From Actinoplanes sp. NBC_00393 (lineage in GTDB: Bacteria; Actinomycetota; Actinomycetes; Mycobacteriales; Micromonosporaceae), in NCBI RefSeq assembly GCF_036053395.1, contig NZ_CP107942.1, positions 10,592,001 through 10,656,000 on the forward strand: a stretch of DNA of 64,000 nucleotides, in the 5' to 3' direction. The translations under genes were made by a program, and so were the position numbers. Positions 44,406 through 52,672 of the stretch are shown one piece after another; positions within the stretch are counted from its first letter, which is position 1, and the number at the start of each line of letters is the position of its first letter. Below the pieces are notes generated by a model, which made no database searches, was not told the origin of the DNA, and worked only from the letters and a program-made list of their open reading frames with translations.

Positions 44406-45584
44406 GTGGGATACACGGTTACCGACACCACGATCGACGAATGGCAGGACCGGCTGACCGCGCTCAGCCACAGCTTGCACGCCGAACCCGAGGTCGCGTT
44501 CGCCGAACACGCCTCGGCCGGGAAGCTGGCCGCGCTGCTCGACGACGCCGGCTTCAAGGTCACCGAGGGCGTCGGCGAGCTGCCGACCGCGCTCACCGCC
44601 GAGTACGGCGACGGCGACCTGACCATCGGGATCTGCGCCGAGTACGACGCGCTGCCCGGCATCGGCCACGGCTGCGGTCACAACATCATCTGCGCGGCGT
44701 CGGCCGGCGCGGCGATAGCCCTCAAAGCTGCCGCCGATCGGTACGGGTTCCGCGTCAAACTCCTCGGCACACCAGCCGAGGAGAGCGGCGGAGGCAAGCA
44801 GTTGATGCTCGCCGCCGGCGCTTTCGACGACGTGACCGTGGCGATGATGGCCCACCCCGGCCCGTCCGACCTCGCCGGCGCCGGCGACAGCACCCAGGCC
44901 TGCAGCCGTTTCGAAGTCACCTACCGGGGCCGGCCCGCGCACGCCGCCGCTGCACCGTGGGAGGGCGTGAACGCCGCGGACGCCGCAGTGGTCGCCCAGG
45001 TCGCGATCGGCCTGCTGCGCCATCAGACACCTCCGGCGTACCGAATAGCGGGTTTTATCCGTGCCGGCGGTGACAAGACCAACATCATCCCGGAAAACTG
45101 CATTCTTGAGTACGAAGTGCGCACTCCCGAAGCCGCCCAGCTACCCACTTTGCGCCGCCGCGTCCACGCCTGCTTCGAAGCCGGCGCCCTGGCCACCGGC
45201 GCAACCGTCGCCTTCCGCCCCACCGGCCCCGACTATCTGGACCTGCGCAACGACCCGTGGCTGATCGAACGGTACGCGAGCCACCTCCCCGACTTCGGCC
45301 GCACAGCGGTACACCTGCCACCCGGCCTGAACGCAGCCTCCACCGACATGGGCAATGTCAGCCACGCCCTCCCATCCATCCACCCGACGATCGCCCTGCA
45401 CGGCGTGACCGCGATGCCCCACACCCACGAGTTCGCCGCCTACGCGATCACCCCCGCTGCTGACGAGGCCTTGGCGCACGCGGCGAAGCTGCTCGCCCGC
45501 ACCGGCCTGGACCTGGCCCGAGACCCAGCCGCCCGAGCCGCTTACATCAACCTCCACGCTTCCCGCCCAACGCACCCCAGCTGA
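44406..45584 (+). CDS. M20-family amidohydrolase (AbgA/AbgB-like)
   Basis: 392 residues, GTG at 44406 with GAGGAG 5 bp upstream. Binuclear-zinc peptidase fold: ICAEYDALPGIGHGCGHNIICA (metal His and Asp region), LLGTPAEESGGGKQLML, and a dimerisation domain with RGRPAHAAAAPWEGVNAADA. The C-terminal TAMPHTHEFAAYAI carries another ligand. This is the amidohydrolase group that hydrolyses N-acyl or aminobenzoyl-glutamate and other amides. It is divergent from the GtrA gene across the twin operators, so its expression is probably controlled by a TetR dimer pair. Its stop codon (TGA 45582) starts a repeat array. Confidence 0.93.
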   Translation: MGYTVTDTTIDEWQDRLTALSHSLHAEPEVAFAEHASAGKLAALLDDAGFKVTEGVGELPTALTAEYGDGDLTIGICAEYDALPGIGHGCGHNIICAASAGAAIALKAAADRYGFRVKLLGTPAEESGGGKQLMLAAGAFDDVTVAMMAHPGPSDLAGAGDSTQACSRFEVTYRGRPAHAAAAPWEGVNAADAAVVAQVAIGLLRHQTPPAYRIAGFIRAGGDKTNIIPENCILEYEVRTPEAAQLPTLRRRVHACFEAGALATGATVAFRPTGPDYLDLRNDPWLIERYASHLPDFGRTAVHLPPGLNAASTDMGNVSHALPSIHPTIALHGVTAMPHTHEFAAYAITPAADEALAHAAKLLARTGLDLARDPAARAAYINLHASRPTHPS

Positions 45585-46140
45585 CAGCCACTGCTGCCTC
45601 CGCAGCCGGAAGGCAACCCTCGCCGTCAGCCGAGCACCCCCGGCTGACAGCTGGCGTTGTTTCCGCGGTCGGGAGGCAACCGTGGGCGTCAGCCGATCAC
45701 CCCGGCTGACGGCGGGTGCTGCTTCCGCGGCCGGGAAGCGACCGTGGGCGTCAGCCGAGCATCCCCGGCTGACAGCTGGCGTTGTTTCCGCGGCCGGGAG
45801 GCAACCGTGGGCGTCAGCCGATCACCCCGGCTGACGGCGGGTGCTGCTTCCGCGGCCGGGAAGCGACCGTGGGCGTCAGCCGAGCATCCCCGGCTGACGG
45901 CGAGTGTTGTTTCCGCGGTCGGGAGGCAACCGTGGGCGTCAGCCGAGTGATCCGGCTGACGGCGGGTGCTGCTTCCGCGGCCGGGAAGCGACCGTGGGCG
46001 TCGGCCGAGCATCCCCGGCTGACAGCGAGTGTTGTTTCCGCGGTTGAGAGGCAACGCTGGGGGTCAGCCGAGTGATTCGGCTGACGGCGAGTGCTGCTTG
46101 CGCGGTTGGGAAGCGACGCTCGGGGTCAGCTGGACTGATC
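45578..46140. repeat. 62/63-bp hairpin-forming tandem array, nine units
   Basis: Units start at CAGCTGAC/CGGCTGAC at 45578, 45641, 45703, 45766, 45828, 45891, 45953, 46016 and 46078; the period alternates 62 and 63, because two subtypes (GTTGTTTCCGCGG-GGGAGGCAACC and GCTGCTTCCGCGG-GGGAAGCGACC) alternate, giving a 125-bp dimer. Each unit contains GTCAGCCG ... CGGCTGAC, an 8-bp hairpin. The M20 stop codon lies in the first unit. No gene is present from 45585 to 46170, and the reading frames across it are repeat-derived. Confidence 0.95.
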
Positions 46141-46170
46141 TAGGTGGTGGGACGGCGGTCGCGGGAGGGT

Positions 46171-47070
46171 CTACGGTCGGGCCGCCAGGAAGTCGGCGAA
46201 CGTGCGAGCAGGGGTCCAGCCCTGGTCCCGCGCGCGGGAGATGTCGAGGACGACGCTGTTGGTCAGTTGCTCTACGGCGTACCGGGAAAGGGTTGCCTCG
46301 CGGTGGGTGAGGCGCGCTAAGCCGGTGGTGATTGTGGCGGCCGCGCGGGTCAGGGTGATCGGTACGTGCTGGACCGGGACGCCGCAGGCCGCGGCGACCA
46401 CCTCGTCGCGCTGGTAGGGGGTGGCGTCTGCGATGTTGTAGGCGCCGGATGGCCAGGTGTGGGCGGTCAGGCAGGCGTCGGCCAGGTTTTCTACCGCCGT
46501 CAGGCTCAGTGGAATGTCCGGTCCGGGGAGTATTGCCCGGCCGCGGCGGACCGCCTGGCGTAGTCGCGGCAGCAGGTGCGGATCACCCGGGCCGTAGACC
46601 GCTCGCGGCCGCAGGATCACCGCCCCGGCCGATAGGGCCAGCCGCTCGCCGGCGGCCTTGGTGCGACCGTAAGCGGTCAGCCCGCCCAGCGGATGATCTT
46701 CACGGATTGGTTCTGGGCCGGACCTGGCGTAGACGCTGGCGCTGCTCACCCAGACCACCGGGCGGTCGCCGGCGGATTCCAGCAGGCGGGCGGTGCCGTC
46801 GACGTTCACCGCGTGGAACGCGGACTCCGCAGCGCGGCCGGGCAGGGGGTCACCCACTGCGGCCGCGAGATGCAGCACGAGATCAGTTCCGGTCAGATCG
46901 GGCGGGGTACGCGTAGCGTCCCAGAACCGCGACTCCCCGACTGGACCGGGCCGCCGCCCCAGGCAGACGACCTCGGCTCCGGCGGCCGCGGCGGCTTGTG
47001 CGACGACGCCGCCGCAGAAACCGCTCGCCCCGGTCACCGCGATCCGCAAACCCCGCAACTGGACTTTCAC
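46171..47070 (-). CDS. Extended SDR: NAD(P)-dependent epimerase/3-beta-HSD-like reductase
   Basis: 299 residues, GTG at 47070. Rossmann TGxxGxxG in IAVTGASGFCGGVVAQAA, AADAVG-type binding, SSASVY and catalytic YGRTKAAGERL (YxxxK). C-terminal segments VENLADACLTAHTW and YNIADATPYQRDEVV follow the usual pattern. The branch contains UDP-sugar epimerases and OleD-type beta-keto acid reductases. It is the last gene of the minus-strand KAS III operon, separated from the P450 by 277 bp of 24-bp repeats, so its membership in the operon is probable rather than certain. Confidence 0.88.
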   Translation of the reverse strand: MKVQLRGLRIAVTGASGFCGGVVAQAAAAAGAEVVCLGRRPGPVGESRFWDATRTPPDLTGTDLVLHLAAAVGDPLPGRAAESAFHAVNVDGTARLLESAGDRPVVWVSSASVYARSGPEPIREDHPLGGLTAYGRTKAAGERLALSAGAVILRPRAVYGPGDPHLLPRLRQAVRRGRAILPGPDIPLSLTAVENLADACLTAHTWPSGAYNIADATPYQRDEVVAAACGVPVQHVPITLTRAAATITTGLARLTHREATLSRYAVEQLTNSVVLDISRARDQGWTPARTFADFLAARP

Positions 47071-47082
47071 AGGCTGCCCACC

Positions 47083-47280
47083 CGGCCACGATCGATGGCC
47101 ACCGCGCGGCCGCGATCGATTGCCGGCGCCCGGCCGCGATCGATTGGCACCGCGCGGCCGCGATCGGTTGCCGTTGCCCGGCCGCGATCGATTGGCACCG
47201 CGCGGCCGCGATCGAACGCCGGCGCCCGACCACGATCGATTGGCACCGCCCGGCCACGATTGACTGCCGCCGGCCGGCCT
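47083..47280. repeat. 24-bp tandem repeat with CGATCGATTG core, eight copies
   Basis: CGATCG/CGATTG cores at 47089, 47113, 47137, 47161, 47185, 47209, 47233 and 47257 give a strict 24-bp period. Two subtypes (GGCACCGCGCGGCCG and GCCGGCGCCCGGCCG) alternate to a 48-bp dimer. The array fills the gap between the P450 and epimerase genes and keeps all reading frames open (8-residue repeats) but is not a gene. Confidence 0.93.
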
Positions 47281-47347
47281 GTGGCGTCTGCGGTGCTTCG
47301 CGTGTGAGCTGGTCGGCGCCAGGCGTCCGCGGCGTGCCGGCTGCCGG

Positions 47348-48415
47348 TCATCGTCCGGCTCGGACGGTCAGGGATGACCAACCGGGGAGGGCGCTTCGCC
47401 GGTCGACCTTGGCGCGGATTACCACCGGACGGTGGGCGGCCAGCGCGACCAGCGCGTCGGTCAGCTGCTGCCGGGCGAGGCGGGCGCCGGGGCAGGCGTG
47501 TGGGCCGGCGCCGAAGACGAGTTGCGCGGTTTGTGGTGGTGCCGGGTGCTCTGGGGACGGGTTGCGACGGTGGGCGTCTACGGCGTGCCGGGCGATCAGG
47601 ATCAGGCGGTCGCCCTTGCCTACCGGGCGGCCTGCGACCTGTCCGTTCTCCGCTGCTACCCGGGGGAGCAACGGTGTCGGCGCGGTGACCCGCAACAGTT
47701 CTGTGGTCAGGGTGTCGGGGGCGGTTTCCGCGTACCCCCAAAGGTTGTCGTCGGCGCACCAAGCCGCAGCCCGGGGCAGTGCCGCGACCGTCGTATTGAT
47801 CGCCGCGACTGCGAGCATCGCCGCGAGGCCGTCGGTGGGGTGTGCCAGCAGGGCGTTCAAGTGGTTCGCGGCGGCCTGCGCGGTGCGGCGGGCGCCCGGG
47901 CGGGGTGGGCTGGGCAGGTGCTCGCGGGCGCCGGCTGCGGCCGCGTTGCGGGCGGCGGTGGCTAGTTCGCGGCCGTCCACGTCGAGATCGAGCAGGGCGG
48001 CCGCGGTTGTTCCGGCCAGGTCGGCTGCTACGTCCACCAGATCCACTTCGGATCCGGTAGCGAGTGGGGCCAGCCGGCGCTCCAGCACTTTCTGCCAGGT
48101 CGGGCGGAGGCGTGCTACGCCGTCCGCGCCGAGAGAGTCGGCCAGGGAGCGGCGGGTGCCGCGGTGGGCGTCGCCTTCCTGATCGAACAGGAGGCTGCCG
48201 CCGGTGAGCTGACCGGCGGCGCCCCCGGTGGTGCCTTCGGCCGTGCGGTCCAGGGGTACCCGGGTCAGGCCGTCCACAAAGGCTTCCCGGGAATGCGCCA
48301 GGACGGTGCCGCCGAGCCGGGTCACCGGACGCCGCCGGGTGGCTGCCAGCAGCGCGAACAGGACCGGATGGCTGAGCAGGTAGACCCGCCGGTCCCGCCG
48401 TCGTGCCCGGGTCAT
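47348..48415 (-). CDS. Short cytochrome P450
   Basis: 355 residues from ATG at 48415, overlapping the glycosyltransferase stop (ATGA). Helix K ExxR is in TELLRVTAPTPLLPR, the haem loop FGAGPHACPGARLA carries the Cys ligand. Helix I is NTTVAALP without the usual AGxDTT. The protein is 40-50 residues shorter than typical bacterial P450s, mainly at the start (no proline-rich anchor) and before helix I. It would hydroxylate or dehydrogenate the product of this cluster, using a ferredoxin from elsewhere. Confidence 0.9.
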   Translation of the reverse strand: MTRARRRDRRVYLLSHPVLFALLAATRRRPVTRLGGTVLAHSREAFVDGLTRVPLDRTAEGTTGGAAGQLTGGSLLFDQEGDAHRGTRRSLADSLGADGVARLRPTWQKVLERRLAPLATGSEVDLVDVAADLAGTTAAALLDLDVDGRELATAARNAAAAGAREHLPSPPRPGARRTAQAAANHLNALLAHPTDGLAAMLAVAAINTTVAALPRAAAWCADDNLWGYAETAPDTLTTELLRVTAPTPLLPRVAAENGQVAGRPVGKGDRLILIARHAVDAHRRNPSPEHPAPPQTAQLVFGAGPHACPGARLARQQLTDALVALAAHRPVVIRAKVDRRSALPGWSSLTVRAGR

Positions 48416-49170
48416 CGGACGTGGACCTCGGCGGACGAGCCGGGGCGCCAGCGGCGGTCCCAGTACCAGAGCAGGGTTCGGCGGGCGCCCCACGCCCGTA
48501 GGCGGCGCAGGCTGGCCTCCACGACCAGGTCCTCGGCGCGGATGATGCGGTCGGTGTGGCGGCGGGCGCGGTTCAGCAGGGTCACGTCCTCGGAGCCGGC
48601 TTCCAGGGGTTCGCGGGCGGTACCGCCGCAGGTCAGGTACAGGTCGGCGGTGAGGGCCAGGTTGTGCCCGTGCACCAGCACGTATGGGGTGCGGAATCCG
48701 GGGGCGCGATGGGCGCGCCGGAACCGGCCGTACAGGGCGGCGGCGCGGACCGCGGTGGGAAAGACATGGCGTTCGGGCCAGGACGGTCGTTCGTCACGGC
48801 GCGGCACGCTGCGGCCGCAGACCAGGGCGGCTCCGCCGATGAGGTACGCGCGAGCAGTCGCCACCCAGTCGGGGGCCGGCCGGCAGTCGGCGTCGGTGCG
48901 GGCGAGCAGCATCGCACCGGCGGCGATGGCGTGCCGGAAGCCGGTGTCGGCCGCGGTTCCGGCGCCGCGTTCGGTCTCGGTGATCACCTCGACGGGGAAG
49001 GGTGCGCGGGCTGCGAATGTGCGCACGACATCGCCGGTCCCGTCGGTGGAGCCGTTGTCGACGACGACCAGCCGGAAGCCGGTGTCGGTCTGCGCGGCGA
49101 GCGCTTCCAGGGTGTCGCCGATGGAGGCGGCCTCGTTGTAGGCGGGCACGACCACCGCGAACGCCGTCAC
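48412..49170 (-). CDS. Family 2 glycosyltransferase (copy B)
   Basis: 252 residues, GTG at 49170 with GGGAG 8 bp upstream. The GT-A fold starts AFAVVVPAYNEAASIGDTLEALAAQTDT, with LVVVDNGSTDGTGDVVR and the DxD-type motif LLARTDADCRPAPDW, then ALVCGRSVPRRDE. Clearly paralogous to the glycosyltransferase at 50785 (similar in length and with the same blocks ADTGFRHAIAAGA and CGG). No TM. Overlaps the P450 gene by 4 bp. The acceptor is unknown; in this operon it may be a hydroxylated lipid or beta-keto product. Confidence 0.9.
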   Translation of the reverse strand: MTAFAVVVPAYNEAASIGDTLEALAAQTDTGFRLVVVDNGSTDGTGDVVRTFAARAPFPVEVITETERGAGTAADTGFRHAIAAGAMLLARTDADCRPAPDWVATARAYLIGGAALVCGRSVPRRDERPSWPERHVFPTAVRAAALYGRFRRAHRAPGFRTPYVLVHGHNLALTADLYLTCGGTAREPLEAGSEDVTLLNRARRHTDRIIRAEDLVVEASLRRLRAWGARRTLLWYWDRRWRPGSSAEVHVR

Positions 49171-49197
49171 CGTCCGGCTCCCGCAGGACTGACCGCG

Positions 49198-49287
49198 GAG
49201 GCGGGGCCGCGGGTGGAAGGAATGCCGGAGGCAGGGCCGCGGGTGGAAGGAGGGCCGGAGGCGGGGCCGCGGGTGGAAGAAGGGGCG
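49198..49287. repeat. 30-bp tandem repeat, three copies
   Basis: Units GAGGC(G/A)GGGCCGCGGGTGGAAG(G/A) begin at 49198, 49228 and 49258. They lie between the AMP-ligase gene and the downstream glycosyltransferase gene, just upstream of the latter's GTG start. Confidence 0.9.
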
Positions 49288-49330
49288 CAGGTCGCCGTGG
49301 GGCAGGGGCCGCTGAGGGCGGTTCGGGTGC

Positions 49331-50782
49331 TCATGCGCGTACCCCGAAGGGTTTCCGCTGGTGAGGGATGCCGGCGGCGAGCAACGCGGCCGCACCCCGG
49401 TCGGGTTTGCGGGAGCGGCCGGCCAGCGGAACGGCGGCGAAGAGCACCCGGTCCGGGGCGGCCGCGCCCATCCGGCGTAGCGGTTCGCGCAGGGCGGCCC
49501 GGACCGAAGCCTCGCTCGCGCCCGGCGCCGTCTCGATCACCGCGACCACCTTTTCATCGCCGTCACCTGCGGGAACGCCGACCAGCACGGCCAGAGCGAC
49601 GCCGGGAACATGCAGCGCCGGCTCGTAGAGGCCGGGATAGATGTTCTCGGCGCGGCGCAGGATCATGTCCTTGCAGCGTCCACCGAGGACCACCCGCCGG
49701 CCGGACAGGCGAGCGATATCGCCGGTCCCGACCCATTCGTGCGGTTCCGCACCGAGGTAGCGGTCGCACACCCCGGCGCCCGCCAGCAGCAGCTCGCCGC
49801 CCTCAGCGAGGCGGGCTCGGACGCCGGGAAGCAGATCGCCGACCAGATCTCCGGGATCATCGAATTCGGACTTCTCCCGGGATTCCACCGCCGCTGCAGG
49901 GAACACCTCGGTCAGCGCGTAGACACCCCACGCCTCATCAGCACCGGCCGCGCGGACCCGGTTGAGCAGGTTCGCGGAGACCGGCGCCGAGCCACTGTAG
50001 ACACGGCCCGTGAACGGCACGCCACCGTCGAGGGCGGCGCGCAGCTGCGGCGGGGTGAGATAGGTGGCCTGCGGGCGCAGCGTGGCGATCTGCCGGGCCA
50101 GGTTGCGCGGGCGGCGGGCGGGCAGCGCCACCGGGGCGCCGGCGGCGAGTGACGGCAGCATCACGAAGAAGGTGCCACCCAGAACCGGTACGCCCGGGCG
50201 CGGCCTGACCAGCTCGGATACCGCCCGGAGTCCGGTGCCGAGACCGGACCGGGTGTGCACGACAGCCCGTGGGCTGCTGGTCGTGCCGGAAGTGAAGATG
50301 ATGACCGCGTCGCCGTCCCCGTCGTACGTGGGCGCCGGTCCGGTGGCCGGCGGCAGAGCGGGCGCGGAGCCGGGCAGACGCCGGCCCACGGTCACGGTGG
50401 GTGCCAGCGCAGCGAGGTCGGGCAGGGCGAGCCCGGCCCGGCGGGCCAGCGGCGCGGCCCACCCGGCGACCGCCTGCGCGGCCGCGTCGGCGACGATCAG
50501 ATTCGGACGGGCCACAGCGAGGCGTGCGGTGAGCACGTCGGGTCCGGCGGTCGGGTCCAGGACCGCGACGCGAACCCCCAGCCGGTACGCGGCAAGCACC
50601 ACCGTCAGCGCCCGGGGCCCCGGACGGACGGCCAGCCCGAGCGTGTCCCCGGGTCGCAGTCCGCGCGCGTGCAGCGCGGCGGCATACCGGTCGCGGAGTT
50701 CGGCGAGATCACCCCGGGAGACGACCCGCCGGCCACGGATCAGGGCCGGGGTGTCGTCGCCCGGTCGCAGGTCGGCGAGCAT
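49331..50782 (-). CDS. Acyl-CoA/AMP ligase (OleC- or FAAL-like)
   Basis: 483 residues, ATG at 50782, 2 bp after the upstream glycosyltransferase stop with GAGG overlapping it. ANL-superfamily motifs: VIIFTSGTTSSPRAVVHT (P-loop, with Arg where Lys is usual), VYALTEVFP (A5), GTGDIARLSGRRVVLGGRCKDMILRRAENIYP (A7/A8), and the C-terminal catalytic Lys in LAGRSRKPDRG. It activates a carboxylate as adenylate. The lack of an acyl carrier protein and the presence of KAS III suggest that it activates a fatty or beta-hydroxy acid; an OleC-type beta-lactone synthetase role is possible but not shown. Confidence 0.88.
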   Translation of the reverse strand: MLADLRPGDDTPALIRGRRVVSRGDLAELRDRYAAALHARGLRPGDTLGLAVRPGPRALTVVLAAYRLGVRVAVLDPTAGPDVLTARLAVARPNLIVADAAAQAVAGWAAPLARRAGLALPDLAALAPTVTVGRRLPGSAPALPPATGPAPTYDGDGDAVIIFTSGTTSSPRAVVHTRSGLGTGLRAVSELVRPRPGVPVLGGTFFVMLPSLAAGAPVALPARRPRNLARQIATLRPQATYLTPPQLRAALDGGVPFTGRVYSGSAPVSANLLNRVRAAGADEAWGVYALTEVFPAAAVESREKSEFDDPGDLVGDLLPGVRARLAEGGELLLAGAGVCDRYLGAEPHEWVGTGDIARLSGRRVVLGGRCKDMILRRAENIYPGLYEPALHVPGVALAVLVGVPAGDGDEKVVAVIETAPGASEASVRAALREPLRRMGAAAPDRVLFAAVPLAGRSRKPDRGAAALLAAGIPHQRKPFGVRA

Positions 50783-50784
50783 CG

Positions 50785-51525
50785 TCACCTCGGATCCGGG
50801 CTCAGCACGCCGCTGCCCCGGTCTAGGTACCACTTGGCGGTCCGCAGCACGCCGTACGCCTTCAGCCGCCGGGTCGAGTTCTCCACCACCATCGTGCGGC
50901 TGCGGGCGATCGACGCCGTGGTGCTGCGGACCCGGTTCAGGAAGAGCCGGTCGGTCGGCGACGGCCGCCGCGGCATCCCGCCGCAGGCCTGGTAGAGCTC
51001 GCCGGTGATGGCCATGTTGTTGCCGGCGTGCATCCGGTACGGCGCGAGGTAACCGCTGCCACGGTGCGCGGGGCGCAACCGGCCGAAGAGCGCGGCGAGC
51101 GCGACCAGACCGGAGAAGACCGCGCGGCCGGCCGGCCCGTGCTCGTCACGGCGGGCGGTGATCCGGCCGCAGACCATGCCGGCGCCGGACTCCAGGGCAG
51201 CGCGGGCGGCGGCCACCCAGCCGGGTCGGGGCAGGCAATCCGCATCGGTACGCGCGATCAGCACCGCCCCCGCCGCGATGGCGTGCCGGAACCCGGTGTC
51301 GACCGCACAGCCCACCCCCTTCTCCGGCTCGACCAGGACGTGCACCGGGAACGGCGCGCACCCCTCGAAGGCGCGCACCGCGTCGACGGTGGTGTCGGTG
51401 GAACCGTTGTCGACCACGAGCAGAGTGAAGTCGGTGTCGGTCTGTGCGGCCAGGGCGTACAGGGTGGCGCTGATCCGGGCCGCCTCGTTGTACGCCGGGA
51501 CCACCACCCACATCCGGGTCGTCAC
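50785..51525 (-). CDS. Family 2 glycosyltransferase (copy A)
   Basis: 246 residues from GTG at 51525, which overlaps the KAS III stop by 4 bp (GTGA); a GTG at 51531 is also in frame. Core: MWVVVPAYNEAARISATLYALAAQTDT, LLVVDNGSTDTTVDAVR, LIARTDADCLPRPGW and AGNNMAITGELYQACGG. It shares about half its residues with copy B at 48412, so the pair probably arose by duplication within the cluster. Overlap with its neighbours indicates translational coupling in the operon. Confidence 0.9.
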   Translation of the reverse strand: MTTRMWVVVPAYNEAARISATLYALAAQTDTDFTLLVVDNGSTDTTVDAVRAFEGCAPFPVHVLVEPEKGVGCAVDTGFRHAIAAGAVLIARTDADCLPRPGWVAAARAALESGAGMVCGRITARRDEHGPAGRAVFSGLVALAALFGRLRPAHRGSGYLAPYRMHAGNNMAITGELYQACGGMPRRPSPTDRLFLNRVRSTTASIARSRTMVVENSTRRLKAYGVLRTAKWYLDRGSGVLSPDPR

Positions 51526-52517
51526 GAACACTCCCAGACCATCGTCATGATGCTGACCCCGCCGCCGAGTCCCATCAACAGCACCCGGTCGCCGGCCCGC
51601 AGCTCCGGGCGGGCGCGGTGCAGCTGCACGCCGAGCGTGGCGCTGGCCAGGTTGCCCAGCCCGGTCACGGTCACCTCCAGCCGGTCCCGGGGCACGCCGG
51701 TCACCTCCACGAAGCGATCCAGGTACGGCAGCGTCACCTGGTGCACGAGGATCCGGGCGTAGTCGGCGTACTCGAATCCGGTCCGGCTGCGGACCCGGTC
51801 CAGGATGCTCGCGCCGACCTTCTCGAAGACGCCGCGCAGCCGGTGGCCGTCGCCCGCGAAGTACGTGTGCTCGTCGCCGCGCGGATGCCGGGACCCGCCG
51901 CCGGGGATGCCGCCGACCGTCCAGTGCTCGGAGTGCGTCTCGGTGTCGACGTCCAGGATGCCGCCGCGCTGCACCGGCTCGACCACCACGGCCGCGCCGG
52001 CGTCGCCGAACGTGTACCCGGCGAACGAGCGCCGCGCCTCGGCCAGGTCGGCGACCCCGGGGCGCATCACCCGCGACGGCGTCTCCCCGGTCACCACCAG
52101 GGCTCGCCGGGCCCGGCCGGCGAGGATCATCGACCGGGCCAGGTCGATGCCGTTGACGAAGCTGTTGCAGGCGTTCGTGACGTCGAGCGCGTGGGCCCGG
52201 CTGCCCAGGCTGTCCTGCAGGATGTGCGCGGTGGCCGGCTCGACCATGTCCCGGCTGGCCGAGGCGAACAGCAGCAGGTCGATGTCGAGCGGGTCCAGCT
52301 CGGCGTCGGCGAGGGCGTTGCGTGCGGCGTGCAGGCCGAGCGTGGAGGCGTACTCGTCGTCGGCTGCCAGCCGGCGCCGCTCGATGCCGGTGAGCCGGGC
52401 GAACAGGCCGCGTGGCAGCCGCACCGCCCCGGACCGGGAGACGCTGTCCTGCAGCTCGGCCGTGGTCACCTCGCGCTCCGGCAGATGGGCGCCCACGCCC
52501 GTGATCCCGACCCGCAT
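51522..52517 (-). CDS. 3-oxoacyl-ACP synthase III family condensing enzyme
   Basis: 331 residues, ATG at 52517. The KAS III/thiolase fold has ITGVGAHLPEREVT, nucleophile Cys in ALDVTNACNSFVNGIDLA, His in ILVHQVTLPYLDRFVE and Asn in GLGNLASATLGVQL. In the FabH class it would condense an acyl-CoA with malonyl-ACP; in the OleA class two acyl-CoAs head to head. First gene of the minus-strand operon KAS III - GT2 - AMP ligase - GT2 - P450 (- epimerase). It is divergent from a hybrid histidine kinase, with GATGATCA repeated at 52541 and 52562 between them. Confidence 0.93.
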   Translation of the reverse strand: MRVGITGVGAHLPEREVTTAELQDSVSRSGAVRLPRGLFARLTGIERRRLAADDEYASTLGLHAARNALADAELDPLDIDLLLFASASRDMVEPATAHILQDSLGSRAHALDVTNACNSFVNGIDLARSMILAGRARRALVVTGETPSRVMRPGVADLAEARRSFAGYTFGDAGAAVVVEPVQRGGILDVDTETHSEHWTVGGIPGGGSRHPRGDEHTYFAGDGHRLRGVFEKVGASILDRVRSRTGFEYADYARILVHQVTLPYLDRFVEVTGVPRDRLEVTVTGLGNLASATLGVQLHRARPELRAGDRVLLMGLGGGVSIMTMVWECS

Positions 52518-52540
52518 CAGCTGCGCGTTTCCCCTCGTCA

Positions 52541-52569
52541 GATGATCATTTTCCCGTTCTGGATGATCA
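52541..52569. promoter_or_regulatory. Direct repeat GATGATCA in the KAS III / kinase control region
   Basis: GATGATCA occurs at 52541-52548 and 52562-52569, 21 bp apart (two helical turns), in the 155-bp gap between divergent genes. It is a candidate regulator binding site; nothing else in the window identifies the protein. Confidence 0.35.
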
Positions 52570-52672
52570 CGGCCGACCATTGTCCATCGCGCGGTCGAGG
52601 CCGCGGTACCCACCTATCGTCCAGCGCGGGCGGAATCCTCAGAAGCGCCGCTGCCCGACCGAAGAGACGACC

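Noticed and set aside
45578..46140. CRISPR-like regular array
   Set aside because: Period is regular but there are no unique spacers: the whole 62/63-bp unit is repeated, and no cas genes are present.
46883..47257. Minus-strand ORF with repeats like RCQSIAAG
   Set aside because: It is the translation of the 24-bp array and overlaps the SDR gene start; not a protein gene.
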